From: Dehalococcoidia bacterium
Lineage (GTDB): Bacteria > Chloroflexota > Dehalococcoidia > Tepidiformales > Tepidiformaceae
DNA length: 64,000 nucleotides
Reading direction: 5' to 3'
Assembly: GCA_003104995.1 (NCBI GenBank)
Contig: PQAO01000021.1
Location: 186,001 to 250,000, forward strand
Positions within the stretch are counted from its first letter, which is position 1. Every line of letters starts with the position of its first letter. Made by a program: the position numbers and the translations under genes. The notes under the pieces are model-generated. The model was not told where the DNA came from. It saw nothing but the letters and a program-made list of their open reading frames with translations, and did not search any database. Of the stretch, positions 34,407 through 43,249 are shown in pieces.

Positions 34407-34435
34407 ATTGTACCCCGCGCGGGCATGGGCCTAAA
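34407..34435 (-). promoter_or_regulatory. Promoter of glgP, leaderless
   Basis: -35 TTTAGG (34430-34435), 17-bp spacer, -10 TACAAT (34407-34412), then CGCGCT and the ATG. The transcription start would coincide with the start codon. Confidence 0.55.
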
Positions 34436-34516
34436 CCCGAGCGTTGTTCCGTTACCCGCTGGATGCGATCATCGAACCTGGTGGCCGTAGCCCGGCCGGC
34501 AGGTACTTCACACCAC

Positions 34517-35260
34517 ATGCAACTCCGCGCGGTCCTGTTCGATGTCGGCGATACCCTCTGGCACGCGGCCCAACCACCGCCGCCGGCTGAGTTCCGGAGG
34601 ATGGGAGCGGAGCGCGCGGAGGCGTTTCTGCGCCACATCGGCGTTCCCTGCCGGAATCCCGAACAACTCGCGCGTGCCGCCTGGGCTTCCATGGAAAGCG
34701 CCATGCGCGCCGCCCGCTCGTCCGACCGTGTCGAACCGGATTACGCGGCGGTGGCCCGCTCCGCCGCCGCCAGCGAAGGTGTTTTCCTGACCAATGAACA
34801 GGCCGCCGCCCTTATGGAGGCTATCTACATCTCCGGTGCGGAGGGCGGCAAACGTGCCTACCCCGATGCCCGCGGCACACTTGTTGAACTCCGGAACAGG
34901 GGATTCCGCCTCGGCATCGTTACCAATCGCGCCTTCGGCGGTGAACGCTTCCGGGCCGACCTGCGCGAACTCGGCCTCGATGTGGGTTGGGACGCCGTTT
35001 CGGTCTCCGTCGAAGTCGGCTTCCTCAAACCCCACCCGGCCCTGTTCGAACACGCGCTCACGGCCCTCGACCTCGAGCCGCGCCAGGCGCTCATGGTCGG
35101 CAACTCCCTGGTCGAGGATGTCTCCGGCGCCCAGGCGCTCGGTATCGCCGCCGCCTGGAAGCGATCACAGCCCGACGCTGAGGGAGTGACTCCCGACCTC
35201 ACCTTCGGCGAGCTGTCGGAGTTGCTACTATGGCCCCCCCTGAAGGAGGCGGCACACTGA
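34517..35260 (+). CDS. HAD-family hydrolase
   Basis: A 247-residue phosphatase-like protein with motif I LFDVGDTL, motif II IVTNRAFGG, motif III FLKPHPALFEHAL and motif IV MVGNSLVEDVSGA, and a helical cap. It resembles the other HAD protein at 24814 but is clearly distinct. The start 34517 sits 116 bp from glgP in a divergent arrangement; no clear ribosome-binding site. Its stop overlaps the argH start (TGATG), so it is translationally coupled to argH. Confidence 0.88.
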   Translation: MQLRAVLFDVGDTLWHAAQPPPPAEFRRMGAERAEAFLRHIGVPCRNPEQLARAAWASMESAMRAARSSDRVEPDYAAVARSAAASEGVFLTNEQAAALMEAIYISGAEGGKRAYPDARGTLVELRNRGFRLGIVTNRAFGGERFRADLRELGLDVGWDAVSVSVEVGFLKPHPALFEHALTALDLEPRQALMVGNSLVEDVSGAQALGIAAAWKRSQPDAEGVTPDLTFGELSELLLWPPLKEAAH

Positions 35261-36648
35261 TGGCTGAGCAACGCACCTGGGGCGGCCGCTTCGACGGCGA
35301 GATGGATCTGCTCACCCAGGTTTACACGGCGGGCGCCGACCACGACCTCTGGGAACACGACATCGCCGGCTCGGTGGCTCACGCCCGGATGCTCGGGAAG
35401 CAGAGCATCATTCCCCAGGCCGATGCAGCCGCCATCATCGCCGGACTCGCCCTGGTGCTCGAAGACTTCCGTGCCGGCCGCGTCATTTGGAAGCCCGAGC
35501 TCGAGGATATCCACACCCACGTCGAGGCCCTACTGCGCGAAAAAATCGGCGAGCCCGCCGGCCGCCTCCATACCGCCCGGTCACGCAACGACCAGGTTGC
35601 CCTGCTGAACCGCTTGCTCGTGCGGGAACTCTGCGATCGTGTCAGCGATGCCGCCGGCGCCCTCATCAACGTCCTTTGCGACCTGGGCGAACGCCACGCC
35701 GCCGACCCCATGCCGGGCTACACCCATGTCCAGCGGGCTCAGCCGGTCACCCTCGGGCACCACCTCCTCGCCTACGCCGAGATGCTCCTCCGCGACCGCG
35801 AGCGCTTTCAGGACTGCCGCAGGCGTACGAACGTGCTCCCGCTCGGCTCAGGCGCCCTCGCGGGTTCGCCTTACCCGCTCGATCGCGAAATGGTTGCCGC
35901 CGAGCTCGGCTTCGATTCTGTTAGCCGCAACAGCATGGACGCCACCGCCGACCGCGACTTCGTCGCCGAATTTTGCGCCGCCGCCGCCATCACGCAGGCC
36001 CACCTCTCGCGGTTTTCCGAAGAGATCGTCCTCTGGTCCACTGCGGAGTTCGGATTCGTCCGCCTGCCCGATGCTTTCGCCACCGGGTCCAGCATCATGC
36101 CGCAGAAGAAGAATGCCGATGTGGCCGAGCTCGCACGGGGCCGGGCTGGCCGCGTCTTCGGCGAACTCATGGGTATCCTCACCACCATGAAGGGCCTGCC
36201 GATGGCCTACAACCGCGACCTCCAGGAAGACAAGACCTACATCATCGCGGTCGCCAACGTCGTCCTCCCGACCCTGCGCATCTTCGCCGCGATGGTCCCT
36301 GCCCTGGAGTTCGACCTCGCCCGCATGCGCGAGACGGCCGGTCTCGGCTACTCGCTCGCCACCGACATCGCTGACTACCTGGTGAAGAAGGGACTCCCCT
36401 TCCGCGAGGCCCACGGCATCGTCGGCGGGCTGGTCCGGGAGGCCGAACAGCGCCGCTGTGAACTCAACGCTCTCCCCTTCGAGGTCTACGCCTCCGCCAG
36501 CCCGCTGTTCGACCGCGATGTCCTCGGCATCACCGTCGACTCTGCCCTCGCCGCCCGGGACATCCCCGGTGGCACGGCACCCCGGCAGGTGCGCCTTGCC
36601 GCCGCACAGCTCCGAAGCGCGCTGGGCTCGGATACACTGCGCTCGTGA
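35260..36648 (+). CDS. argH: Argininosuccinate lyase
   Basis: A 462-residue lyase that splits argininosuccinate to arginine and fumarate. The start MAEQRTWGGRFDGEMDLLTQ and the signature GSSIMPQKKNADVAELARG are diagnostic. AAGGAGG sits upstream of the ATG, inside the HAD gene. The last ~148 bp of coding sequence are nearly duplicated 723 bp further on (37201-37347), with a toxin-antitoxin pair between the copies. The antitoxin starts at 36645, overlapping the argH stop by 4 bp. Confidence 0.96.
   Translation: MAEQRTWGGRFDGEMDLLTQVYTAGADHDLWEHDIAGSVAHARMLGKQSIIPQADAAAIIAGLALVLEDFRAGRVIWKPELEDIHTHVEALLREKIGEPAGRLHTARSRNDQVALLNRLLVRELCDRVSDAAGALINVLCDLGERHAADPMPGYTHVQRAQPVTLGHHLLAYAEMLLRDRERFQDCRRRTNVLPLGSGALAGSPYPLDREMVAAELGFDSVSRNSMDATADRDFVAEFCAAAAITQAHLSRFSEEIVLWSTAEFGFVRLPDAFATGSSIMPQKKNADVAELARGRAGRVFGELMGILTTMKGLPMAYNRDLQEDKTYIIAVANVVLPTLRIFAAMVPALEFDLARMRETAGLGYSLATDIADYLVKKGLPFREAHGIVGGLVREAEQRRCELNALPFEVYASASPLFDRDVLGITVDSALAARDIPGGTAPRQVRLAAAQLRSALGSDTLRS
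36478..36625 (+). repeat. Direct repeat, copy 1: intact argH 3' end
   Basis: This 148-bp segment encoding the argH residues FEVYASASPLF to QLRSAL recurs at 37201-37347 with five substitutions and one single-base deletion, read by eye. Confidence 0.9.
36633..36638 (+). promoter_or_regulatory. -10 element of antitoxin 1, inside argH
   Basis: TACACT lies 6 nt before the GTG start of the antitoxin and within the argH 3' coding region, giving a possible leaderless promoter for the TA pair. Confidence 0.4.
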
Positions 36649-36854
36649 GCACCAAACAGCGGTTGATCGAATTCGTCGAAGGTCTTGATGAGCACTCTGC
36701 CCAGGAGATCCTGTTGATCATCGAGAACGAGGCTGCCCCGCGAGAACCGCTGACTCACGAGCAGCTGGAGTCGATCGCCCGCGGTCTCGCACAGTCGGCG
36801 GCAGGGAAGGGGATCCCACACGACGACGTGTTTCGCAGGCTGTTGTCCGAGTAG
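36645..36854 (+). CDS. Type II antitoxin-like protein
   Basis: A 69-residue protein (MSTKQRLIEFVEGLDEHSAQ at the start) with an N-terminal helical region and a C-terminal LTHEQLESIARGLAQ and FRRLLSE. It pairs with the toxin immediately downstream (stop overlaps its GTG) and is homologous in layout to antitoxin 2 at 37382. A DNA-binding and toxin-neutralising role is inferred from this pairing. It has no Shine-Dalgarno; a TACACT box lies 6 nt upstream. Confidence 0.75.
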   Translation: MSTKQRLIEFVEGLDEHSAQEILLIIENEAAPREPLTHEQLESIARGLAQSAAGKGIPHDDVFRRLLSE

Positions 36855-37142
36855 TGGAGATCGCCTGGCAGTTCGAAGCCGGTTGCTGCCCTGGAGCGGG
36901 TTACCGAACGATTGGAAGAGTTTCAGCCTGGTGCTGGTGTTAGGGCCGCCCGGCGCATTCGGGAGCGTGTCAGCCAGCTCGCTTTCTTCCCGTACTCAGG
37001 CCGGATGGTCCCCGAGGTCTCCCTTCACAATTTACGGGAGACAGTGATTCCCCCGTACCGGATCCTGTACATAGTGATTCAAGGCCGGATCGAAGTGGTG
37101 ACCCTTTTCCACGGCGCACTCGCATTCGACCCCGATGACTGA
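36854..37142 (+). pseudogene. ParE/RelE-type toxin with apparent frameshift
   Basis: The frame opened by GTG 36854 reads MEIAWQFEA and then becomes nonsense. The +1 frame from about 36879 reads PVAALERVTERLEEFQPG and continues as a normal RelE/ParE toxin: FFPYSGRMVPE, LRETVIPPYRILY, VVTLFHG to a TGA at 37140-37142. Joining the frames would give a ~96-residue toxin like the one at 37582. One inserted base (or two deleted) near 36875-36882 explains it. An alternative is a short protein from the TTG at 36912 (76 residues). A sequencing error cannot be excluded. Confidence 0.72.
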
Positions 37143-37200
37143 GCCGCCGCCAGAGCAACGGTCCAGGAATGGCGGCACCTGCCGGGGCTGGTCGTCATCC

Positions 37201-37347
37201 TTCGAGGTCTACGCCTCCGCCAGCCCGCTGTTCGGCCGCGATGTCCTCGGCATCACCGTCGACTCTGCCCTCGCCGCCCGGGACATCCCCGCTGGCCGGC
37301 GCCCCGGCAGGTGCGTCTGGCCGCCGCACAGCTCCGAAGCGCGCTGG
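37201..37347 (+). repeat. Direct repeat, copy 2: displaced argH 3' end remnant
   Basis: This 147-bp copy of the argH 3' end lies 58 bp after toxin 1 and directly upstream of antitoxin 2. Its frame matches argH until a one-base deletion (GGCACGG becomes GGCCGG), after which the reading frame is lost; no start codon or function is evident. It is a relic, not a gene. Confidence 0.85.
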
Positions 37348-37369
37348 AGTAGCGGGTGACGCCGTGGGT

Positions 37370-37375
37370 TATCAT
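37370..37375 (+). promoter_or_regulatory. -10 element of antitoxin 2
   Basis: TATCAT is followed by 6 nt and the ATG at 37382. The in-frame ATG at 37376 abuts the hexamer and would lie outside the transcript, supporting a leaderless start at 37382. Confidence 0.5.
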
Positions 37376-37381
37376 ATGTTC

Positions 37382-37585
37382 ATGTCGACCAAGGAACGGC
37401 TTCACCGGCTCATCGATGAGATGAACGACGACCAGGCGGCAGTGCTCCTGATGGACCTGGAAGAACCGCGGCCACCACTCACGGATGAAGAGCGCGAGGC
37501 GATTGCTACTGCCAGGCAAGAACTCCGTTCCGGCGAAGGCATTTCTCTCGAGGAAGCCATGAAGAGGCTGCGCGCCGCCGGATGA
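37382..37585 (+). CDS. Type II antitoxin-like protein (second module)
   Basis: A 67-residue protein beginning MSTKERLHRLIDEMNDDQAA, matching antitoxin 1 in its MSTK start, a central acidic PLTDEEREAIATARQEL and a C-terminal LEEAMKRLRAAG. Overall similarity to antitoxin 1 is far lower than the similarity of the flanking argH repeats. Its stop overlaps the toxin start (ATGA, 37582-37585). It should neutralise that toxin; DNA binding is inferred. Confidence 0.8.
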   Translation: MSTKERLHRLIDEMNDDQAAVLLMDLEEPRPPLTDEEREAIATARQELRSGEGISLEEAMKRLRAAG

Positions 37586-37866
37586 ACGTCATTCTAAGCC
37601 AGAGAGCGCTGGCTTCCATGCAGGAAATCCGGAATGGCCTCGCGGTCTTCTCAGAAGCGGCTGCATCGAACTTCACGGACTCGATGGAACGCCGGTTGCG
37701 GCAACTGGAAGTTTTTCCGTACTCAGGTCGTACCGTGCCTGAGTACGGCTCACCGCTTCTACGGGAGGTTGTGGAACCGCCGTATCGAATCGTGTACGAA
37801 GTGTTTTCGGACAGGGTGGAGATCGTGATCGTCCGCCACGGCCGGGAGCAATTCGATACCGACTGA
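37582..37866 (+). CDS. ParE/RelE-type toxin
   Basis: A 94-residue toxin of the RelE/ParE superfamily: an N-terminal helical half, then PYSGRTVPEYGSPLLREVVE, PPYRIVYEVF and VEIVIVRHGRE, the family's conserved strands and arginines. Such toxins cut mRNA (RelE) or poison gyrase (ParE); which applies here cannot be told. It is the intact counterpart of the frameshifted toxin at 36854. Its stop lies 15 bp from the oppositely oriented mdh. Confidence 0.85.
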   Translation: MNVILSQRALASMQEIRNGLAVFSEAAASNFTDSMERRLRQLEVFPYSGRTVPEYGSPLLREVVEPPYRIVYEVFSDRVEIVIVRHGREQFDTD

Positions 37867-37880
37867 CCTCGCGCCCGCCC

Positions 37881-38819
37881 TCAGTTCAAAAGCTTCAGGA
37901 GCTCCTTCGTCGCTTCCGCGGCTGCAACTACCCGGCTGCGCTCGTCATCCGTCAGCGGCAGCTCGAATGTCCGCTGGATGCCGCCCTCGCCGAGCTGGCA
38001 GACAGTCCCGCTGAACACGTCGCGAATGCCATATTCGCCCTGGTGGAAGACCGAGCAGGGGATCAGCCTTCGCTGGTCTCTCAGGATCGCCTCGACCATG
38101 GTGATAGTCGCGGCGGACGGGGCGAAGTACGCCGAACCGGTCTTGTACATCTCGCCAATTTCGGCGCCGCCGCGCATCGTGCGAGCGACAAGTGCCTGGA
38201 CCTGGTCGGCTGGGAGCAGGTCTGTCAGCGGAACACCGCCGATACGCGTCTGCGAGACCACCGGCACCATCGTGGTGTCAGTGTGCCCGCCGATCACATA
38301 CCCGTGCACATCCCGCACCGAGACGCCCAGTGCGTCGGCCACGAAGTAGCGATAGCGCGCGCTGTCCAGCGCGCCGCCCTGCCCGACAACACGCTCCCGC
38401 GGGAAGCCGCTCGCCTTCATGGCCACCTGGCACATGGCGTCCATCGGGTTCGAGAAGATGACCAGCACAGCGTTTGGTGAAGCCTTGGCCGCGGCCGTGA
38501 CCTTTGCCTTCACAATGTCGGCGTTGCCGTTCAGGAGCTCCTCGCGGGTCATGCCCGGTTTCCGGGGCGCGCCCGCCGTCACTATCACAACGTCCGAATT
38601 CGCGGTTTCCTCCCAGCCATCGGTGGCCGAGATCCGCATCGAATAACCCTCCCACGACGACGCCTGCGACTCATCCAGCGCCTTGCCGAAGTGCATGGTG
38701 CCCGCGAACTGCGGGTCGTCCTGCAGCACCACATCGCAAATGTCCCGTTCGATGAGACGTTGCGCCATGGCGCCACCGGTCATTCCGGCGCCGACGATCG
38801 TGACCTTCTTCCGAGGCAT
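37881..38819 (-). CDS. mdh: Malate dehydrogenase
   Basis: A 312-residue enzyme of the lactate/malate dehydrogenase family, converting malate and oxaloacetate with NAD in the TCA cycle. The nucleotide loop is VTIVGAGMTGGAMAQ, substrate-loop arginines appear in GAPRKPGMTREELL, and the catalytic His lies in GGHTDTTMVP, where most relatives have GGHGD. AGGAG is 6 nt upstream of the ATG. It is transcribed toward the TA modules. Confidence 0.92.
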   Translation of the reverse strand: MPRKKVTIVGAGMTGGAMAQRLIERDICDVVLQDDPQFAGTMHFGKALDESQASSWEGYSMRISATDGWEETANSDVVIVTAGAPRKPGMTREELLNGNADIVKAKVTAAAKASPNAVLVIFSNPMDAMCQVAMKASGFPRERVVGQGGALDSARYRYFVADALGVSVRDVHGYVIGGHTDTTMVPVVSQTRIGGVPLTDLLPADQVQALVARTMRGGAEIGEMYKTGSAYFAPSAATITMVEAILRDQRRLIPCSVFHQGEYGIRDVFSGTVCQLGEGGIQRTFELPLTDDERSRVVAAAEATKELLKLLN

Positions 38820-39193
38820 GAGGAGCTCCTGATGGGACGAAATTGCGTCCGGAGAGTACCACGGGCGGCCGCGATGGGGGCATTTCCTGTTTCGATGCAT
38901 GGTGCCTGAAACGTCGATGGTAGAAATGGCCGGGTGAAGCTGGCGGTCGCTCCTCATCTCGATGGAGACGGCTGGTTCGTTTCGTCAGCTGCCCCACGAT
39001 CCCGGGCGGCGCCGGCCAGGGTCGCACCGAGAAAATAGCCTTAGCCAACATCCGTTGAAGCCATCCCTTGTTGCCGTGAGGCAATGCGAGCGTTCGAGCG
39101 AGCCGTGTAGCTTCTCGGAGCCGCAGGTTTCGCCTGCCAGGGTGCGGTGCCGGCAGGCCCCCGCCTAACTCCCGCCGCTACTACACTCAGAAC
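38820..39193. other. Intergenic region between mdh and lepA
   Basis: A 374-bp divergent spacer. It has the mdh ribosome-binding site and TACACT (39182-39187) before lepA. No RNA gene, hairpin terminator or plausible small gene is visible; short frames on both strands lack Shine-Dalgarno signals. Confidence 0.5.
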
Positions 39194-41020
39194 GTGGACC
39201 AGTCCCGCATCCGCAACTTCTGCATCATCGCGCACATCGACCACGGCAAGTCGACCCTCGCCGACCGCCTCCTCGAAACCACAGGCACCGTCTCCAAGCG
39301 TGACATGTCGGAACAGCTGCTCGATTCCATGGACCTCGAGCGCGAAAAAGGCATCACCATCAAGGCCGCGGCCGCCCGCATGAGCTACACCGCCAGCGAC
39401 GGCGTCGAGTATGAACTCAACCTGATCGACACCCCCGGCCACGTCGACTTCGCCTACGAGGTCTCCCGCAGCCTGGCCGCCTGTGAAGGCGCCCTCCTTG
39501 TGGTCGACGCTTCGCAGGGCATCGAGGCCCAGACGCTTGCCAATGTCTACCTGGCCATGAACCAGGACCTCAAACTCATCCCGGTCCTGAACAAGATCGA
39601 CCTCCCCCACGCCGAGCCCGAGCGCGTCGCCTCCGAGCTTCAGCGCGTCATCGGCTTCGACCCCGACGAAATCATCCTTGCCAGCGCCAAGGAAGGCACC
39701 GGCGTCCCTGAAATCCTCGAGGCGCTTGTTGAGCGAATCCCGCCGCCGAAGGGCGATAAGGACGGGCCCCTCCGCGCCCTCATCTTCGATTCCAAGTACG
39801 ACCCGTACAAAGGCGTCGTCGCCCACGTTCGCGTCTTCGAAGGCCACATGGCTGGCCGCAAGAATATGCTCCTCATGCAGACCGGGGCCGTCTTCGAACC
39901 GCTCGAATTCGGCACCTTCAGCCCGGCCATGCGCCCGCTTCCGGCCCTCGACTGCGGCGAGGTCGGCTACGTCGCCACCGGGCTGAAGGACGTCGCCGAG
40001 TGCCGCGTCGGCGACACGATAACCATGGCCGCCGCCCCCGCCCACGAGCCGCTTCCCGGCTACCGCCAGGCGAAGCCGATGGTCTTCGCCGGCATCTATC
40101 CCACCGACTCCGACCAGTACCAGGAGTTGCGCGAAGCCCTCGCCAGGCTCGTCCTCAACGATGCCTCGCTGGTCTACGAACCCGAATCTTCCGTCGCGCT
40201 GGGTTTCGGCTTCCGCTGCGGCTTCCTCGGGCTCCTCCACCTCGAAATCGTCGGCGAACGCCTCGAACGCGAATACGGCCTCAGCCTCCTCACGACCGCT
40301 CCCAGTGTCGAATATCACGTGCAGACCACTGCCGGCGAGGAAGTCCAGGTGGACAACCCCGCCGACCTCCCCGACCCGTCGAAGATCGCGGTTATCTCTG
40401 AGCCCTGGGCGAAGATCGACGTCATCACTCCTAGCCGCTATATCGGCCAGGTCATGGAGCTCGTGACCACCCGCCGCGGCCAGTTCGTCCGCATGGAGTT
40501 CCTCGAAGCCGAAAGCGACCTCTCCCCCGGCGAGGCCCGTGTCCTCCTCGAATACGAGGTCCCCATGGCCGAAATCCTGGTCGACTTCTACGACCAGCTG
40601 AAGGGCTCGACCAGCGGCTACGCCAGCCTCGACTACCAACTGACCGACTATCGGCCGGCCCGCCTGGTGAAGGTCGACATCCTCGTCAATGGAGTGCCCG
40701 TTGATGCGCTTTCGCTCATCACCCACTCAAGCAACGCCGACCGCGAAGGCCGGCTCCTCGTTTCGAAGCTCAAGGACCTCATCCCCCGCCAGATGTTCGA
40801 CGTCCCCATCCAGGCGGCTGTCGGTGGGAAGATCATCTCCCGCGAGACCATCCGCGCGATGCGCAAGAACGTCCTCGCCAAGTGCTACGGGGGCGACATC
40901 AGCCGCAAGCGCAAGCTCCTCGAAAAGCAGGCCGAAGGTAAGAAAAAGATGAAGCGCGTTGGCAACGTCGAGATCCCGCAGGAGGCCTTCATGGCCGTCC
41001 TCCGCCTCCGTGATGGCTAA
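39194..41020 (+). CDS. lepA: Translation elongation factor 4 (LepA)
   Basis: A 608-residue ribosomal GTPase. G motifs are [10 protein letters not shown] (G1), DTPGH (G3) and NKIDLPH (G4); domains II and III follow, and the family-specific C-terminus ends in [20 protein letters not shown]. The start is GTG 39194, preceded at 6 nt by TACACT and with no Shine-Dalgarno, so a leaderless mRNA is likely. It back-translocates stalled ribosomes, a role known for LepA. Confidence 0.96.
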   Translation: MDQSRIRNFCIIAHIDHGKSTLADRLLETTGTVSKRDMSEQLLDSMDLEREKGITIKAAAARMSYTASDGVEYELNLIDTPGHVDFAYEVSRSLAACEGALLVVDASQGIEAQTLANVYLAMNQDLKLIPVLNKIDLPHAEPERVASELQRVIGFDPDEIILASAKEGTGVPEILEALVERIPPPKGDKDGPLRALIFDSKYDPYKGVVAHVRVFEGHMAGRKNMLLMQTGAVFEPLEFGTFSPAMRPLPALDCGEVGYVATGLKDVAECRVGDTITMAAAPAHEPLPGYRQAKPMVFAGIYPTDSDQYQELREALARLVLNDASLVYEPESSVALGFGFRCGFLGLLHLEIVGERLEREYGLSLLTTAPSVEYHVQTTAGEEVQVDNPADLPDPSKIAVISEPWAKIDVITPSRYIGQVMELVTTRRGQFVRMEFLEAESDLSPGEARVLLEYEVPMAEILVDFYDQLKGSTSGYASLDYQLTDYRPARLVKVDILVNGVPVDALSLITHSSNADREGRLLVSKLKDLIPRQMFDVPIQAAVGGKIISRETIRAMRKNVLAKCYGGDISRKRKLLEKQAEGKKKMKRVGNVEIPQEAFMAVLRLRDG

Positions 41021-41115
41021 GCCCCCCGGGAAACGCGGCCGAAATTTCTTCGTGCTACCGTAGCCCCATCTCGCGGGCGCACGCGTCGCCACGTCTCGCA
41101 GGAGCTGGAACCGCC

Positions 41116-41355
41116 ATGATCAAAGCCTTCGTCCTTATCGTCGTCGACCCGGCCAGGACGGTCGACGTGTTCGAACAGTTGCGCGCAGTCCAGGGCATTG
41201 CCGAGGTCTACCAGGTGATGGGCCCCTACGACATCGTTGCCGTTGTCGAGGTCCCCAACCTGACCGATGTCCCCTCCGTCATCAGCAAGCACATCCGCGC
41301 GGTCGAGGGCATCGAGAGCACCACCACCTGCGTCACCTTCCCCGAAGCGAGCTGA
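41116..41355 (+). CDS. Lrp/AsnC ligand-binding (RAM) domain protein
   Basis: A 79-residue stand-alone RAM domain. KAFVLIVVDPARTVDVFEQL, then IAEVYQVMGPYDIVAVVEV and IESTTTCVTF follow the fold that binds amino acids in Lrp regulators, but there is no helix-turn-helix, so it cannot bind DNA alone. Such proteins form oligomers that may partner a full Lrp protein. AGGAGC lies 10 nt before the ATG. It is downstream of lepA by 95 bp. Confidence 0.9.
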   Translation: MIKAFVLIVVDPARTVDVFEQLRAVQGIAEVYQVMGPYDIVAVVEVPNLTDVPSVISKHIRAVEGIESTTTCVTFPEAS

Positions 41356-41465
41356 GCGTTCGCCCCGCTCGTGCTTCCTTCAGCTCGCCGATCGACACGA
41401 AGTCCCAGCCGGCAGTTCGCCGGGGGCGCGCCAGCCCCGGCCGCCAGTGCAGCTTCACCCGCGGC

Positions 41466-41855
41466 TCAGTTTTCGCGCGGGTCGGGCACGTTCACCACGA
41501 CCTGGTCCTGGCTGTTCCGCGCCAGCAGCAGCTCCGCTTCGCCCGCCGGGTCCAGGTTCTCTTCGAGGTGGACCTCATACGGCGGCACGAAGATGAAGTC
41601 TCCCGGCTCGGTGTCGACCATGTTCTCCAGCTTCGGCCCCCAGCGGAACCGCACCCGGCCCCGCAGGATGTAGATGCCCGACTCGTTTTCGCCGTGGTGA
41701 TGCGCGCCGGAACTCGCGCCAGGGGCGTTGACCGCTGTACCCATCCAGAGCCCTTCGCTCCCGGTGAGCGATGCCGAGATGCCCGCCTCGCGCTTCATGC
41801 CGGGGGTCTGGCCTGTGCTGCTATCGCGTTCGCCGGGACGGATGACCTTGACCAT
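41466..41855 (-). CDS. Cupin-domain protein
   Basis: A 129-residue single cupin barrel. Metal-ligand histidines appear in SGAHHHGENESGIYILRG, followed by GDFIFVPPYEVHLEEN, the second cupin motif. The function is unknown; many are sugar-modifying or regulatory. Start support: TAGAAT at 41863-41868, 7 nt upstream of the ATG with no Shine-Dalgarno. It stands between the RAM gene and the galU partner, oppositely oriented to the former. Confidence 0.87.
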   Translation of the reverse strand: MVKVIRPGERDSSTGQTPGMKREAGISASLTGSEGLWMGTAVNAPGASSGAHHHGENESGIYILRGRVRFRWGPKLENMVDTEPGDFIFVPPYEVHLEENLDPAGEAELLLARNSQDQVVVNVPDPREN

Positions 41856-41890
41856 GCGCCAGATTCTAGCCGCTTCGCCCGCGCGCCGTC

Positions 41891-43249
41891 CTAGAAAATC
41901 GGGCCCGCATCCGAGGTCTCTTCCGTCGCTTCGCCGAGCAGGGCCTCGAGCGACAGGTGTCCACTGCCAGACATAATCCGGCGCCGCAGCGCCAGAAGTG
42001 TCGCATCATCCGCCCCGCCGAGCACCCGTCGCACCAGTTCGAACAGCGTCCTGCTCGTGAGCAACGAATACCGGTAGTTCTCGCAGGCGATGCGGAGTGG
42101 TTCGCTGAGTTCATCCTCGCGCTGGTCCGGATCTTTCTCGCGGTAACCGTTCGCGATCACGAGGCCTTTCGGAGCCGTTCCCTGCTTCAACAGGTGCTCC
42201 TCCAGCCGCCGTTGGAGCCGTACGTAAGGCCACTCCACTACCTGCTCACGGTCGCTTTCGAGCTCGGCGAACGCAGTTGCACCCCCTGATTCGATCAGGA
42301 GCGGCTCAAGCGGCGCGCTCGTCACGACGAACCCGAGCATCCGTAGCGATTCGGTGACTGCCTGTGCGAACGGTTGGCCGTCTTCCCACAGCAGCCGGCG
42401 ATGCCGCGCGAGGTCGTCGTGACGCTCCCGTACCGCCGTGACATGCGCCACCGCCTGGTCGGCCCCTGCCTGGGCCTCTTCGAGTTCCGCCTCAACCTGC
42501 TCCAGCCCTGGCAACGCCATCGAACGGACCCAGTACGGCGCCTCGCTCAGGTACTCCGAACCCGAGAGCCGCCTGCACGCGTCGACAATGGCCTGCGCGA
42601 GCTCCGTCCGGTTCGCCCCGGACGATTCGAAGAGCACCGGGATGAACGTCACCAGCCCCCCGAGCACCGTGAACTCCATGCCGATGGGAATGCCGGCCCC
42701 CCCTTTCGCGATCGTCCGTCCGTGTCGCCGCACCTCCGCCTGGCGGTCGTCGAACATCGCGCGGTAGGTCACTTCCTTGCGGTGCTCGCGGAGCACCTCG
42801 GAAAAGGGATGCTGTTCCGCCGCGATCCGCACCGTCTTGCCCTCTGCCGCCTTCAGGAACGGGAGGCCCCAGGCCATCCCCGCGGGCGCCGGCAGCCAGT
42901 GGTAGCGGTCGCACCCTTCGAAGCCCAGCAGTCCGCCGATTGTGGCATCGGGCCGCCCCAGCACGACCACCAGTCCACCAGCCTCCAGCAGCCTGGCCGT
43001 CTCGTCTGCCCGGCGCCGCAGCTGTTCAGTCGCGCTCACGGCTGTCGCGGTCGTTGGTGCGTTGAGCACCGGGCGGCTGTCCTGCGCGTCGAATGTCTTC
43101 GTGCCGGCCAGCAGGTCGTTCACGTCGCGTGTGATGCTGGCCGGGTCGATGACGAGCGCGTCGTAGTCGTTGTAGCTCGCCGCCGTCAGGGCGCTGTAGT
43201 TGTCGATTGCCACGTTAGGCAACGGAAACCCGATCGAGAGAATGCGCAT
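41891..43249 (-). CDS. Unknown protein cotranscribed with galU
   Basis: A 452-residue protein with no family I recognise. The N-terminal ~200 residues alternate strands and helices (MRILSIGFPLPNVAIDNYSA, ARLLEAGGLVVVLGRPDATI) resembling a Rossmann-like fold; a helical middle follows, and the C-terminal ~150 residues contain LLIESGGATAFAELESDR and LVIANGYREKDP, which could be a restriction-endonuclease-like fold with its D/ExK site incomplete. The ATG overlaps the galU stop (TAATG), so it is translationally coupled to it. A link to nucleotide-sugar metabolism is suggested by context only. Confidence 0.75.
   Translation of the reverse strand: MRILSIGFPLPNVAIDNYSALTAASYNDYDALVIDPASITRDVNDLLAGTKTFDAQDSRPVLNAPTTATAVSATEQLRRRADETARLLEAGGLVVVLGRPDATIGGLLGFEGCDRYHWLPAPAGMAWGLPFLKAAEGKTVRIAAEQHPFSEVLREHRKEVTYRAMFDDRQAEVRRHGRTIAKGGAGIPIGMEFTVLGGLVTFIPVLFESSGANRTELAQAIVDACRRLSGSEYLSEAPYWVRSMALPGLEQVEAELEEAQAGADQAVAHVTAVRERHDDLARHRRLLWEDGQPFAQAVTESLRMLGFVVTSAPLEPLLIESGGATAFAELESDREQVVEWPYVRLQRRLEEHLLKQGTAPKGLVIANGYREKDPDQREDELSEPLRIACENYRYSLLTSRTLFELVRRVLGGADDATLLALRRRIMSGSGHLSLEALLGEATEETSDAGPIF

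Noticed and set aside
37135-37359. Frame through the second argH-end copy as a 74-residue protein
   Set aside because: It is a frameshifted argH fragment preceded by nonhomologous sequence; no start signals and no family.
41420-41450. GC hairpin as terminator between the RAM protein and cupin genes
   Set aside because: GCCGGGG/CCCCGGC stem lacks a T-tract and was not judged a terminator.
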